NCBI GenBank assembly: GCA_964611035.1
Contig: CAZSWT010000012.1
Coordinates: forward strand, 1 to 64,000
Direction: 5' to 3'
Source of the DNA: B33-G16 sp964611035
GTDB taxonomy: Bacteria > Desulfobacterota > DSM-4660 > Desulfatiglandales > B25-G16
DNA length: 64,000 bases
In this document: piece by piece, positions 35,996 through 44,461 of the stretch
Layout: every line of letters starts with the position of its first letter
How positions within the stretch are numbered: the first letter of the stretch is position 1
Notes under the pieces: model-generated
Database searches by the model: none
Seen by the model: the letters and a program-made list of their open reading frames with translations, nothing else
What the model was told of the DNA's origin: nothing
Made by a program: the position numbers and the translations under genes

Positions 35996-36466
35996 ATGCT
36001 TCCAGATTTACTAAAGAGAAATTTGCGCGTTGTGATTTGTGGAACTGCTGTCGCTAATTATTCTGCAAAAGTGGGTTCATATTATGCGGGTGCCGGCAAT
36101 AAATTTTGGCGAGTCCTTTTCGAGGTTGGATTAACACCCGTTATGCTGAACTCGAAAGATTATCAGAAACTGCTTAAATACGGGATCGGACTTACAGATC
36201 TGGCTAAAAATAAAGCTGGTCCCGATAGTAAGATTCCCTCTCATGCTTTCGATATTGAAAGATTCAAGAAAAAGATACAGGATTGTCGCCCGAAGGTAGT
36301 TTGTTTCAACGGCAAGAAAGCCGCTAAAATTTATCTGCGTAAAAAATATGTTGAATTTGGGTTACAGAAAGAACAGATCGAAAGTACCCATCTTTTTGTT
36401 GCACCGTCCACGTCAAGGGCGGCAAACCGCTGGTGGGATCAAAAATGGTGGCAAGAGATTTTATAA
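35996..36466 (+). CDS. Mug-like mismatch-specific uracil/thymine DNA glycosylase
   Basis: 156 residues, the Mug size. VVICGTAVANYSAKVGSYYAGAGNKFW fits motif 1 of the UDG superfamily family 2 (GINPG-type loop replaced by GTAVA), with GIGLTDLA in the middle and a C-terminal VAPSTSRAA loop that inserts into DNA. It would excise U or T from mismatches, or a related deaminated base. The catalytic Asn of Mug is not obvious (GTAVAN supplies an Asn). Putative cassette A gene: stop 20 bp before an attC-like site. Confidence 0.7.
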   Translation: MLPDLLKRNLRVVICGTAVANYSAKVGSYYAGAGNKFWRVLFEVGLTPVMLNSKDYQKLLKYGIGLTDLAKNKAGPDSKIPSHAFDIERFKKKIQDCRPKVVCFNGKKAAKIYLRKKYVEFGLQKEQIESTHLFVAPSTSRAANRWWDQKWWQEIL

Positions 36467-36486
36467 AGAAATGAATGGGCTACTTC

Positions 36487-36575
36487 ATATAACACAGCAT
36501 AAAAGGTTCGTGCCTTACGGCACTCACCTAAATTTTTGCTTCGCAAAAACTTCTTCGATGCTGGGAACGTTATAC
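36487..36575 (+). repeat. attC-like site 1 (integron recombination site)
   Basis: R'' ATATAAC (36487-36493), L'' AGCAT, L' ATGCT, R' GTTATAC (36569-36575), with inner hairpins including TTTTTGCTTCGCAAAAA. TTCATATAAC here (36484-36493) is the exact complement of GTTATATGAA at 35965, the start of the same cassette. Confidence 0.75.
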
Positions 36576-36604
36576 GACATAAAAATAATTTACAGGACAA
36601 AAAG

Positions 36605-37216
36605 ATGGACGAACTAGAAGAAACGTATTCAAAACTTACCGATAATGAACTCTTGATTATGGTATACTTTGAGAGTTCAGACTATAATGAAGAAGCGATT
36701 AAAATTGCTAAGTCAATTTTGGATAAGAGAGGATTAGGTCAACCATCAGATGAAATTTTGCAGCAGGCTAAAAACTATCATAGTCAGCTGAAGGAATCGC
36801 AAAAAGATCAATTTGCAGAAAAAATCCAATCCCGTGATGTGTTTAGATTTGGAAAATTAAAACAGGCATTTAAAGAAAAAAATTATTATTTTATTGGTAA
36901 ATTGTCGTTTTGGTTTGTAATCGGTTATGGTCTTTACTCTGGTTTAAGTATTGGCAGTGGCAGGGGAAAGTGGATTGAACTAATTCCCTTTGCAGAAACA
37001 ATTAAATCAGAATGGCTATTTATCCTAGAAGTAGTTTTCAATATTGCCATCCTTGGAATATTTCCTATTATCTTTTTCATTATATATAGCCTGAAACTTT
37101 CGCAAGAACAGAGAAAAGAGCGGAGATTATCTTTGCTTATGCCGAAATATATCTTTTTCATTTATGGAATTTCGTTGTTTCTTTTTTTTGTTCTTGTTAT
37201 TTTGCCAAGATTGTGA
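36605..37216 (+). CDS. Putative cassette-borne membrane protein, unknown
   Basis: 203 residues from ATG 36605; an upstream in-frame start would read through the attC-like site and is rejected. A soluble N-terminal ~95 residues (DELEETYSKLTDNELLIMVYFE, then IAKSILDKRG) resembles small helical anti-sigma or tail-adaptor modules. Three membrane spans follow (~100-118, 138-160, 178-198). No named family. Stop is 9 bp before attC-like site 2, a typical cassette layout. Confidence 0.65.
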   Translation: MDELEETYSKLTDNELLIMVYFESSDYNEEAIKIAKSILDKRGLGQPSDEILQQAKNYHSQLKESQKDQFAEKIQSRDVFRFGKLKQAFKEKNYYFIGKLSFWFVIGYGLYSGLSIGSGRGKWIELIPFAETIKSEWLFILEVVFNIAILGIFPIIFFIIYSLKLSQEQRKERRLSLLMPKYIFFIYGISLFLFFVLVILPRL

Positions 37217-37225
37217 TTTTTACGT

Positions 37226-37306
37226 CGCCTAACAGCGGATAAAAGGGAAATCAAAGATTTCCCAAAATTGCCTTCGGCAATTTCTTTTATCCGCAAAACG
37301 TTATAT
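37226..37306 (+). repeat. attC-like site 2
   Basis: R'' GCCTAAC (37226-37232), long L stem GCGGATAAAAG/CTTTTATCCGC, inner hairpins (GGGAAATC/GATTTCCC, AAATTGCC/GGCAATTT), R' GTTATAT (37300-37306). Upstream TTTACGTCGCCTAAC is complementary at 12 of 15 positions to the start of its own cassette (GTTATACGACATAAA at 36569). Confidence 0.75.
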
Positions 37307-37339
37307 GAAATTGCTGTTAATTAAGGGAAAGGAGATATT

Positions 37340-37885
37340 ATGAACAAAAAATCTTTTTATCCATTGTTAGTAACTGGATTGGCCATCTTAGGAATGCTTA
37401 CAGGGAGCTGTAGTAAAGCTCCAAATCCTAATCCAGCACCAAAGAAACCGAGTACTATGACAATTTCTGAAGGGAAAATTACCATAGAGATAAAGGCAGA
37501 AGGAGGGACTTTATATTACTTTGAGAAAAAAAGATGGGCTGCGAATGAATCCCCAGAGCTAAAAGAAAAAGATAAATTTAGATCTAACCAAATTGAAAAA
37601 TTTAAGGCAACCTATCGGGTAAATGCTGCCAATTTTAATGTAGAGATTGATAAAGAGGAAAAAACAACTGACTTGAAATGTAATATTTATGTTAAATTTG
37701 ATACCTGGTATGACTTTCACTGGTTTCTGAGGCCTCTTGGCCTTGATTTTATAGATAATCATTTTGAAAGAAGAGAAAAAGAGTTATCATGGAAAGGGTG
37801 TTTGGATGGGGTTAAGACGACTATTCTGCTTAAATTTCCATTTAGGATTAATAATTGTCATGCACATGTCTGGCCAGCGAGATAA
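37340..37885 (+). CDS. Lipoprotein of unknown function
   Basis: 181 residues, ATG after AAAGGAG. Signal peptide with lipobox LTGSC (Cys ~24), a Pro/Asn-rich linker, then a domain with DLKCNIYVKFDTWYDFHWFLRPLGLDFIDNHFERR. No family recognised. First gene of cassette C, followed by a zinc-ribbon protein three bases downstream. Confidence 0.6.
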   Translation: MNKKSFYPLLVTGLAILGMLTGSCSKAPNPNPAPKKPSTMTISEGKITIEIKAEGGTLYYFEKKRWAANESPELKEKDKFRSNQIEKFKATYRVNAANFNVEIDKEEKTTDLKCNIYVKFDTWYDFHWFLRPLGLDFIDNHFERREKELSWKGCLDGVKTTILLKFPFRINNCHAHVWPAR

Positions 37886-37887
37886 AA

Positions 37888-38118
37888 ATGATAGTAGTAA
37901 AATGTGCTCAATGCAAAGGGAAAATCTTCAAATATCAAAAGATTGGGAAAGGTCGATTATGGCACTGCTGGAAGGAGCGAATAATCGAGGATTATAGTAT
38001 TAGAGATGGAAATAAAGTTAAATGCCAATGCGGTAATCTAATTGGTATTGTTGAAGGAAAATGGATTAAGATGAGGCAGCATTCTTTTACCCACTCAGGG
38101 GCAATAACAAAAAAATAG
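37888..38118 (+). CDS. Small zinc-ribbon protein
   Basis: 76 residues from ATG 37888. CAQCKGKIFKY in the first 20 residues and KCQCGNLIG near 50 supply two Cys knuckles (C-x2-C and C-x-C) for one zinc. No more specific family. Same strand and tight spacing with the lipoprotein upstream and the MBL gene downstream. Confidence 0.6.
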   Translation: MIVVKCAQCKGKIFKYQKIGKGRLWHCWKERIIEDYSIRDGNKVKCQCGNLIGIVEGKWIKMRQHSFTHSGAITKK

Positions 38119-38127
38119 GAGGTAAAA

Positions 38128-38766
38128 ATGAAGGTCACTATTGTTTATGACAACACTGTTTACCAAAGAGGCCTCAAATCCGATTGGGGCTTTTCTTGCC
38201 TTGTAGAAGTAGAGAAGACGCCGAGAATTCTTTTTGACACGGGGACAAATGGTTCTATACTTCTTTCAAATATGCAAAAACTTAATATCGATCCTACTTC
38301 TATCGATGAAGTTTTCATTTCCCACCCCCATTTTGATCACATTGGTGGACTTTCTGATTTCCTCCAGGTGAACAGGGAAGTCAAGATTTATATCCCCACT
38401 TCCTGTCCCAAGCCTTCTGGAGCAAAGGAGGTAGTTAGCATTGGACAGCCCCTTCAAATCCACGAAAATATCTCCTCTACTGGCGAGCTCGATGGTATAG
38501 AACAGAGCATGGCGGTCAAAATGGATAAGGGAATAGTAATGGTCGTAGGATGCTCCCACCCAAAAATGGAGCATATTCTACAGGCAGCTTCTCAATTTGG
38601 TAAAGTTTATGGTATTATAGGAGGATTGCATGGAAATAGGCCTGAATCCTTGAAGGACTTGGATTTGATTTGTGCGACCCATTGTACTCAATATAAGTCA
38701 GAGATAAAGTCTCTCTATCCGGAGAAATATATTGAAGGTGGAGCAGGAAGAGTAATTGAAATTTAA
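38128..38766 (+). CDS. MBL-fold metallohydrolase
   Basis: 212 residues, ATG after AGGAGGT. Metallo-beta-lactamase core with VFISHPHFDHIGG (HxHxDH), a later GCSHP His, and the C-terminal ATHCTQY His. It belongs to the branch near methanopterin-pathway ribofuranosyl-aminobenzene phosphate synthase-like proteins, whose substrates in bacteria are unclear. Cytosolic, no signal peptide. Paralogue of the disrupted gene just downstream. Confidence 0.82.
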   Translation: MKVTIVYDNTVYQRGLKSDWGFSCLVEVEKTPRILFDTGTNGSILLSNMQKLNIDPTSIDEVFISHPHFDHIGGLSDFLQVNREVKIYIPTSCPKPSGAKEVVSIGQPLQIHENISSTGELDGIEQSMAVKMDKGIVMVVGCSHPKMEHILQAASQFGKVYGIIGGLHGNRPESLKDLDLICATHCTQYKSEIKSLYPEKYIEGGAGRVIEI

Positions 38767-38767
38767 T

Positions 38768-39598
38768 ATGAATCTCAAAATCTTAATTTTAATCGGAATC
38801 TTAATTTTGACAGGGACAGGAATTTGTTTTTAAATTCAAGCTGAAAAAGCAACTTCGCCAGAAATTTCTATTGAATCAGAAAAAGAAGAAAAACCAGAAA
38901 TAACCTTAATTTCGGTTTATGATAACTGCCAGGTAGATCCCGATCTGAAAACTGCATGGGGTTTTGGATGCGTGATAAAAACCCCTAAAGAACTAATATT
39001 GTTTGATACCGGGGGAAATTCAAAGATTTTGCTTTTCAATATGGAGAAGATGAATATCAATCCCAAATCAATTAATAAAGTAATTATTTCTCATATTCAT
39101 GGAGATCGTGTGGGGGGATTAGAAGGATTTTTAGAGAAAAATAGTAATGTTACCGTCTTTATTCCAAGTTTCCTTCCTAATTCCTTTAGAGATATGATAA
39201 CCAGTCAAGGAGCTGAATTTGTAGATGTTTCAGTCCCTAGAAAAATTTCTGATTTTATTTATACCACTGGAGAACTTTATGGACCTCCAAAAGAGCAATC
39301 TCTAATTATAGATTCAAAAAAGGGCTTAATAGTTATTACTGGGTGTGCTCATCCTGGAGTTGTAAATATTGTTAAAAAAGCCAAAGAATTGATGAAAAAA
39401 GATAATGTATATCTTGTTATAGGGGGTTTTCATCATCCTCCTATAGCTGTAGTTAAAAAGTTTAGAGAACTTGGAGTAAAAAAAGTTGCACCATCTCATT
39501 GCACAGGTGATTTAGTTAGAGAGGCATTTAGAGAAGAATATAAAGAAGATTTTATAGAATACGGAGTAGGAAAAACAATTGAGATTAAAAATAATTAA
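38768..39598 (+). pseudogene. Exported MBL-fold protein, broken by TAA in signal peptide
   Basis: ATG 38768 begins a hydrophobic signal (MNLKILILIGILILTGTGICF) that meets TAA at 38831-38833; the same frame then continues for 255 codons as an MBL-fold protein related to its upstream neighbour. The metal motif reads SHIHGDRVGG, with Arg in place of the last His of HxHxDH; GCAHPG and SHCTGD follow. The only later starts (GTG 38972) would remove the first beta strands. Either a recent nonsense change or readthrough/restart; the changed ligand suggests relaxed selection. Confidence 0.65.
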
Positions 39599-39630
39599 AA
39601 TGTGTTTAATATATCTTCGTTCGCACTATC

Positions 39631-39718
39631 GCCTAACAGCGGATATGAAGTTTCAGCCTTCGGCTTTCGCCCAAATACTCTCTACGCTCGGCCTTCTCAT
39701 ATCCGCGAACCGTTAATT
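39631..39718 (+). repeat. attC-like site 3
   Basis: R'' GCCTAAC (39631-39637), L stem GCGGATATGA/TCATATCCGC, inner hairpin AGCCTTCGGCT, R' GTTAATT (39712-39718). Its R'' does not match the start of the long cassette C upstream, so an internal attC may have been lost there. Confidence 0.72.
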
Positions 39719-39744
39719 GAAATGGAAGCAAAAGCAGGACAGCG

Positions 39745-40749
39745 ATGATGAACATAGATTTCATTATGACTAGGACGAAAATTTGGTGGGACGCTGCAAG
39801 GTGGTTGGCACTCCCACAATCAGCAATGGCCTGCGCCGTTGGCGGGCTCATTGCCTTCTACCATGGCAAGTTTGATCCGCTACTGTTTCTGGTCACATTC
39901 GCTGGCCTGGTGGCAGTTCATCTCGGCACGAATCTGCTGGATGACTACGCTGACTTAAAAATTGGTGGTTTTTCCATTCGAAATAAGGTTCAGCAGGCAG
40001 GCGATACTGTGCGCACTGAAAAGGCACCTTATGTCATCAACGGCACCATCAAGCTCGATCACGTACTCTACGTTTCATTAGGGCTTTTCGCACTCGGCCT
40101 GCTAGCTGGCGCTTATCTCACGGCAATATCTGGCTGGCCAGTTGCAGCTATAGCTGCCGCTGGAGCGTTCTTTTGCTTTTTCTACTCTATGCCACCCGTA
40201 AAACTATGCTACCGCGGCATGGGAGAAGTGGCCGTAGCCTTCTCATTCGCGATGACATGTGTGGGCACTTACTACGCCGTGGCACAAAGCTTTAGTTGGG
40301 AGCCGGTTTTCATCTCGGTGCCTATCGGCATCATGGTTGGCCTGATCCTTTACGTCCATTCCATAATGGATTTTAAGCCCGACCTTGCGGTCAAAAAAAG
40401 AACCCTGGTTATGGTCCTTGGTAATCAGCAAAAGGCCATACGGTTACTGCCGCTGGCATTTGTAATAGCTTATGGTTCCATTATTGGCGGCATAGCGATG
40501 GATATCTTGCCGCTCACTACCCTTTTGACACTCCTAAGCATTCCTATGGCAATTAAGCTTGCGCAGCTTATGCGCCGGATAGGACAGGGTGATTATGAGG
40601 TCAAGCGGACTTGGTGGATGGGGCCCATGGAGAGCGGTTTAGTGGAAATAGGACAGTGGTTTATGGTTCGATGGTATCTGGCACGCAACCTGATGGTAGC
40701 CACTACCCTGCTAATATTTGCTGCGTATATTATAGCGTTAGTCTTTTAG
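39745..40749 (+). CDS. UbiA/MenA-family prenyltransferase
   Basis: 334 residues with about eight membrane spans. The first Asp-rich motif is TNLLDDYADLKIGG (~75) and the second is DFKPDLAVKKRTL (~215), as needed for Mg-prenyl-diphosphate binding. It would move a polyprenyl chain onto an aromatic or quinone precursor in the membrane. Base composition looks richer in G+C than flanking genes. Paired 12 bp upstream of a radical SAM gene; together they form cassette D. The acceptor is unknown. Confidence 0.82.
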   Translation: MMNIDFIMTRTKIWWDAARWLALPQSAMACAVGGLIAFYHGKFDPLLFLVTFAGLVAVHLGTNLLDDYADLKIGGFSIRNKVQQAGDTVRTEKAPYVINGTIKLDHVLYVSLGLFALGLLAGAYLTAISGWPVAAIAAAGAFFCFFYSMPPVKLCYRGMGEVAVAFSFAMTCVGTYYAVAQSFSWEPVFISVPIGIMVGLILYVHSIMDFKPDLAVKKRTLVMVLGNQQKAIRLLPLAFVIAYGSIIGGIAMDILPLTTLLTLLSIPMAIKLAQLMRRIGQGDYEVKRTWWMGPMESGLVEIGQWFMVRWYLARNLMVATTLLIFAAYIIALVF

Positions 40750-40761
40750 TGAGGAGGCCAC

Positions 40762-41676
40762 ATGTTTGAGTTAGCGCACTATGCAGCATGGTATGCCAAG
40801 TGTCGTTTATTGGGTAAAAGGTTACCAATCCAGTCGGTTGTTTTCATCACCACACGCTGCAACTTGAAATGCAAGCACTGTATATTTGCTAAGGGCGTGG
40901 CTGAAGGCACACTTAAGGCAGAGGATTTTACCTTTTCACATGTTATGGACTTACTGAGGCAATGCTATGACGCCGGCTCACGGATGGTCACCTTTGAGGG
41001 TGGTGAGCCACTTCTCTGGCAGGATGAAGGCCTTTACTTAGAGGATCTGGTCAAAAAAGCCAATAAAATAGGCTTCCTGTCCACTAGCTACAGTACCAAT
41101 GGCACTTTCCCCATTCCCAACAGCAGCGCTGACCGTATCTTTGTGAGCCTGGATGGAACGAAAGAGTTCCATGATGAAATACGGGGGGCAGGAACGTTTG
41201 ACCAGGTCATGCAGAATATAGTGGAGTCTTCCTACCCTCACATCAGCGTCAATATGGTTGTGAATAATATCAATTGGAAATGTGTCCCAGATTTGATACA
41301 CCTTGTAGCTGAAACGAGGAATATCAAAAGCATTTCGATCAATTTTCACACCCCTCACGTGGGGGTGGAGGATTTTTTTCTGCCCTGGGATAAACGTAAA
41401 CTGGTGCTTGACCAGGTGATCAAGCTTAAGAAAGAGGGCTATACCATTGCTAACTCGCTAGAAGGTCTGAAACGCATGTACGATAACAGGTTTACCAAAC
41501 GCTGTTGGATAACTAACTTTGTCTTACCTGATGGAAAACTCCACCCCCAATGTCCGGGTGCTGAAGAAGGAATCTGTGATAGGTGTGGCTATGGCATGGG
41601 TGCCGAGATGTCGGCTCTATATGATCTTGCGCCGTCTACTATTATAGAGGGGCTAAAACTGTTCTCAAAGCATTGA
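40762..41676 (+). CDS. Radical SAM protein
   Basis: 304 residues; GAGGAGG before the ATG. The 4Fe-4S site is TTRCNLKCKHCIF (C-x3-C-x2-C, ~31-38), followed by SAM-binding blocks TFEGGEPLLW and TNGTFP and an ISVNMVV strand. A C-terminal Cys set (RCWI, QCPGAEEGICDRCGYG, ~250-280) resembles a shortened SPASM/twitch auxiliary cluster. Substrate unknown; the UbiA partner suggests modification of a lipid or quinone-like compound. Stop 40 bp before attC-like site 4. Confidence 0.85.
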   Translation: MFELAHYAAWYAKCRLLGKRLPIQSVVFITTRCNLKCKHCIFAKGVAEGTLKAEDFTFSHVMDLLRQCYDAGSRMVTFEGGEPLLWQDEGLYLEDLVKKANKIGFLSTSYSTNGTFPIPNSSADRIFVSLDGTKEFHDEIRGAGTFDQVMQNIVESSYPHISVNMVVNNINWKCVPDLIHLVAETRNIKSISINFHTPHVGVEDFFLPWDKRKLVLDQVIKLKKEGYTIANSLEGLKRMYDNRFTKRCWITNFVLPDGKLHPQCPGAEEGICDRCGYGMGAEMSALYDLAPSTIIEGLKLFSKH

Positions 41677-41716
41677 ATAATTAACCTTTTGAAGCATGAA
41701 CTCTATCTTGCACTTC

Positions 41717-41798
41717 ACTTAACACGGTGTAAAAGACTCCGCTTCGCTCCGTTCAGATTCGGCTTCGCCGAACTTCTTTTACACCCAAAACGCTATCT
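41717..41798 (+). repeat. attC-like site 4
   Basis: R'' ACTTAAC (41717-41723), L stem GGTGTAAAAGA/TCTTTTACACC, inner TTCGGCTTCGCCGAA hairpin, R' GCTATCT (41792-41798; one base off GTTATCT). CACTTCACTTAAC is largely complementary to its cassette start GTTAATTGAAATG (39712). Confidence 0.72.
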
Positions 41799-41859
41799 GC
41801 TATGCTTATAAATATGAAAGTATGAAAATTATGTGTTATCGTGAAAAGGAGGGAATATT

Positions 41860-41970
41860 CTGGGAGTAATCGATAAGATACGCAAAAAGGTCATCGACAA
41901 GCAGTATGAATGCACAATTCCACACTTCTTTGAAGAGATGGTGCAGTGTTTATGCCCTATAATAATTTAA
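41860..41970 (+). pseudogene. Truncated DUF4258-like toxin fragment
   Basis: A 36-residue frame, GVIDKIRKKVIDKQYECTIP then HFFEEMVQ, resembles the N-terminus of DUF4258 proteins that pair with YgiT-type zinc fingers. AAGGAGGG lies ahead of a CTG codon, so a normal start has been lost or CTG is used. It ends by TAA just before the YgiT gene. Confidence 0.45.
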
Positions 41971-41973
41971 GAG

Positions 41974-42243
41974 GTGATAAAAATGTATAATTATGGAAAA
42001 TGCGAAATCTGTAATACTCCACTCGAGGAGAAGATTATCCAGCAGGACTTTTGGATTAAGGACAAATTGGTAGTGATTGATAAAGTTCCAGCTGGGGTAT
42101 GTCCTCAATGTGGCGAAAAAATTGTCAATGCAGAGGTAGGAGAACATATCGCTGAGCTACTTAAGGACAGAACCCGTATAAATAAAGCACCTACCATATC
42201 TGTTCCACTTATAAAGTATGAATTAGAAACCAGGGCAGTTTGA
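41974..42243 (+). CDS. YgiT-type zinc-finger protein (antitoxin-like)
   Basis: 89 residues; AAGAGGTG before the ATG. Two C-x2-C knuckles (CEICN and CPQCGEK) separated by 30 residues form the MqsA/YgiT N-terminal zinc domain, followed by a short helical tail (VGEHIAELLKD). There is no HTH_3 domain. The partner toxin would be the truncated DUF4258-like fragment upstream. Cassette E gene, stop 20 bp before attC-like site 5. Confidence 0.75.
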   Translation: MIKMYNYGKCEICNTPLEEKIIQQDFWIKDKLVVIDKVPAGVCPQCGEKIVNAEVGEHIAELLKDRTRINKAPTISVPLIKYELETRAV

Positions 42244-42262
42244 GACTGTTTGGACGCACAGC

Positions 42263-42360
42263 AGATAACACATCATATACGCTACCCTCCGGTCCTTCGC
42301 TTGGCATTAGGGGCATTACTCCCTTTGTTTGGAAGGTCGGATATGCTGGGTACGTTATTT
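42263..42360 (+). repeat. attC-like site 5
   Basis: R'' AGATAAC (42263-42269), L'' CATCATAT, L' ATATGCTG, R' GTTATTT (42354-42360). GCACAGCAGATAAC is complementary at 12 of 14 positions to its cassette start GCTATCTGCTATGC at 41792, linking both ends of cassette E. Confidence 0.72.
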
Positions 42361-42478
42361 GCGTTGGCCCCTATATATCAAATTAATTATTGAAAAGGGG
42401 AAAGAGGAGATATTTAGCATGCAGGAAGGGCTGTTTGCTGAACGCTGATCGCTTACGATATTCTAAGGTAAAGCAAAC

Positions 42479-43471
42479 ATGAGGAAAGTCTCGAGATTAA
42501 TTCAACAAGCCAGAGAGGTACTACAGATTGAGGCCCAAGGGGTCCTCGATTTAATTGAAAGGATAGGGCCTGAGTTTGAACAAGCTGTAGAGATGATTCT
42601 GAATAGCAAAGGAAGGGTAATTTTTACAGGAATTGGTAAATCAGGTTTAGTTGGCAGAAAGATCATGGCGACTCTCAACAGTACTGGTACCCCCTCACTC
42701 TTTCTGCATCCAGTGGAGGCAGTTCATGGTGATCTGGGTATGGTTACAGCTGATGATATTGTTATAGCTATCTCTAACAGCGGCTATACAAAGGAGTTAA
42801 TAAATATTTTACCAATCCTGAAAAATCTTGGCATAAAGGTTATTGCCTTTTGTGGAGATCCGGAATCGCCGTTAGCAAAAGAAAGCCATCTATTTATAGA
42901 TGTAGGGGTGGAAAGAGAGGCATGTCCTTTGGGTCTCGCACCCACAACCAGCACAACTGCTGCCCTGGCCATGGGTGATGCGTTAGCTGTTGTTCTTATA
43001 AACCGCAAGCAGTTCAATAGGAAGGACTTTAAAAGGTTTCACCCAGGCGGTAGTTTGGGAGACAGGCTTTCAATCAAGATTAAAGAGGTTATGTTTACAG
43101 GAGACCGGATACCTTTAGTTGCTATAGACCAAACAGTGAGGGAGACTATCTTTGAAATCGACAAAAAAAAGTTAGGTGCATCTCTGGTTGCAGATGATGA
43201 CCTTATCTTACTTGGTATTGTCACAGATGGTGATATCAGAAGAGCCCTTTTAAATTGGAAAGATATAATGGGATTAAAGGTGGAGAAGATAATGTCAAGA
43301 TCTCCAAAGATGATCGATGAAGAAAAAAAGGTATCTGAAGCAGTAACCTTAATGGAACATAATGCTATTAGTGTGTTACCCGTTGTGGACAAATTAAAAA
43401 GAGTTAAAGGTATTGTCCATTTACATGAGCTCTTAGGGGGAAAGGAATTCAGATTAAATGGAAGCCAATAA
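42479..43471 (+). CDS. kdsD: Arabinose-5-phosphate isomerase (KdsD/KpsF)
   Basis: 330 residues. N-terminal SIS sugar-isomerase domain (~35-175, FTGIGKSGLVGRKIMATLNSTGTPS, HPVEAVHGDLG) and two C-terminal CBS domains (~205-325). It converts ribulose-5-phosphate to arabinose-5-phosphate, the first step of Kdo and lipopolysaccharide synthesis. Overlaps the DapA-like gene by 14 bp. It lies beyond attC-like site 5 and is more likely core than cassette DNA. Confidence 0.93.
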   Translation: MRKVSRLIQQAREVLQIEAQGVLDLIERIGPEFEQAVEMILNSKGRVIFTGIGKSGLVGRKIMATLNSTGTPSLFLHPVEAVHGDLGMVTADDIVIAISNSGYTKELINILPILKNLGIKVIAFCGDPESPLAKESHLFIDVGVEREACPLGLAPTTSTTAALAMGDALAVVLINRKQFNRKDFKRFHPGGSLGDRLSIKIKEVMFTGDRIPLVAIDQTVRETIFEIDKKKLGASLVADDDLILLGIVTDGDIRRALLNWKDIMGLKVEKIMSRSPKMIDEEKKVSEAVTLMEHNAISVLPVVDKLKRVKGIVHLHELLGGKEFRLNGSQ

Positions 43472-44408
43472 AACCCCTAAAGGATTGATCGTTGATCTCA
43501 TTACCCCCCTTGATGATAAGGGAGATATTGACAATGACGGTTTGGTTTCTCTTTTAAAAAAGGTTCTGCCTTATGCCGATGCAATACTCCTTGCCAGTCC
43601 CAAGATGGGTGAGGGTAGTGGTCTTAGCTTAAATCTGAAAACAGACTTACTACAAAATGCTACTACTTTTATTCAGGGAAGAATACCGATCTTTTTTTGG
43701 ATAAGTGAAGATTCAGCAGAAAATACTGAAAAGACGCTTGCTCTTCTTGAAGATCTTCTAAAATCATATAGTTATAAGGGAGAAGTTTTCTGGCTTGACT
43801 CACCACTTTATTATCATAGCAACAGGGGTCTATATGACCATTACCAGGATCTTACCTTGAATACAAAATATCCTTTTGTGCTTTATAACGATCCAGGACT
43901 GATTAACCTTTTAGAAAGGCCTTTAAAGAGGTGTAATATACGAACAAGCATCCTTAAAAATTTGGCTGAAATAGGAAAAATCAAGGCATTAATCTTTCGT
44001 GGCTCACTTACCAGGGTTAATAACTACCAGAAGGCCGTTAACCGTCGGCCGGATTTTAGGGTCTATGATGGAGATGAGGATAGGTTTTTAGAGTACCCAA
44101 GCATGAGTGGGGTACTTTCAATAGGGGCAAATATAGCACCAAGGATCTGGAGTAATGTAACCAGGGCCTCGCTGGGTCTGTTAGAGGAAGACAGGGAAAA
44201 AAGAGATTATCTACATCAAATCTGGGAAATGGGGAGATTGCTCAAAGATCTCAGGCAAATTTACAACCCAAACCCTGTATGGACAATTAAAAAGTCTCTG
44301 GTAGACCTCAATATTATAGGCTTTCAAGCCTGTACATCTGTAACACAGCCTTTTGTTGAAGAAGAAAACCATCTATCTGAGTTTATCTCAACTCATGCTA
44401 TAGAGTAA
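43458..44408 (+). CDS. Dihydrodipicolinate synthase-family protein
   Basis: 316 residues. TIM-barrel aldolase of the DapA/NAL class: VDLITPLDDKGDIDNDG at the N-terminus, FVLYNDPG in the middle (the Tyr of the catalytic motif), and IKALIFRGS in place of the usual IKEASGD, where the Schiff-base Lys may be kept. Divergent in length and motif, so the pyruvate/aldehyde pair is unknown. Translationally coupled to kdsD, which suggests a role in sugar-acid metabolism. Confidence 0.7.
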   Translation: MEANKTPKGLIVDLITPLDDKGDIDNDGLVSLLKKVLPYADAILLASPKMGEGSGLSLNLKTDLLQNATTFIQGRIPIFFWISEDSAENTEKTLALLEDLLKSYSYKGEVFWLDSPLYYHSNRGLYDHYQDLTLNTKYPFVLYNDPGLINLLERPLKRCNIRTSILKNLAEIGKIKALIFRGSLTRVNNYQKAVNRRPDFRVYDGDEDRFLEYPSMSGVLSIGANIAPRIWSNVTRASLGLLEEDREKRDYLHQIWEMGRLLKDLRQIYNPNPVWTIKKSLVDLNIIGFQACTSVTQPFVEEENHLSEFISTHAIE

Positions 44409-44461
44409 TAATTCTTAATCCATCTCATTCCATGACTATGAGTGCTCCGGTCAACAATTTT

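Noticed and set aside
36487..42360. Reading the attC-like sites as ordinary rho-independent terminators
   Set aside because: They lack terminal T-runs, have matching R boxes at their outer ends, and those ends relate to the start of the same cassette, which terminators do not predict.
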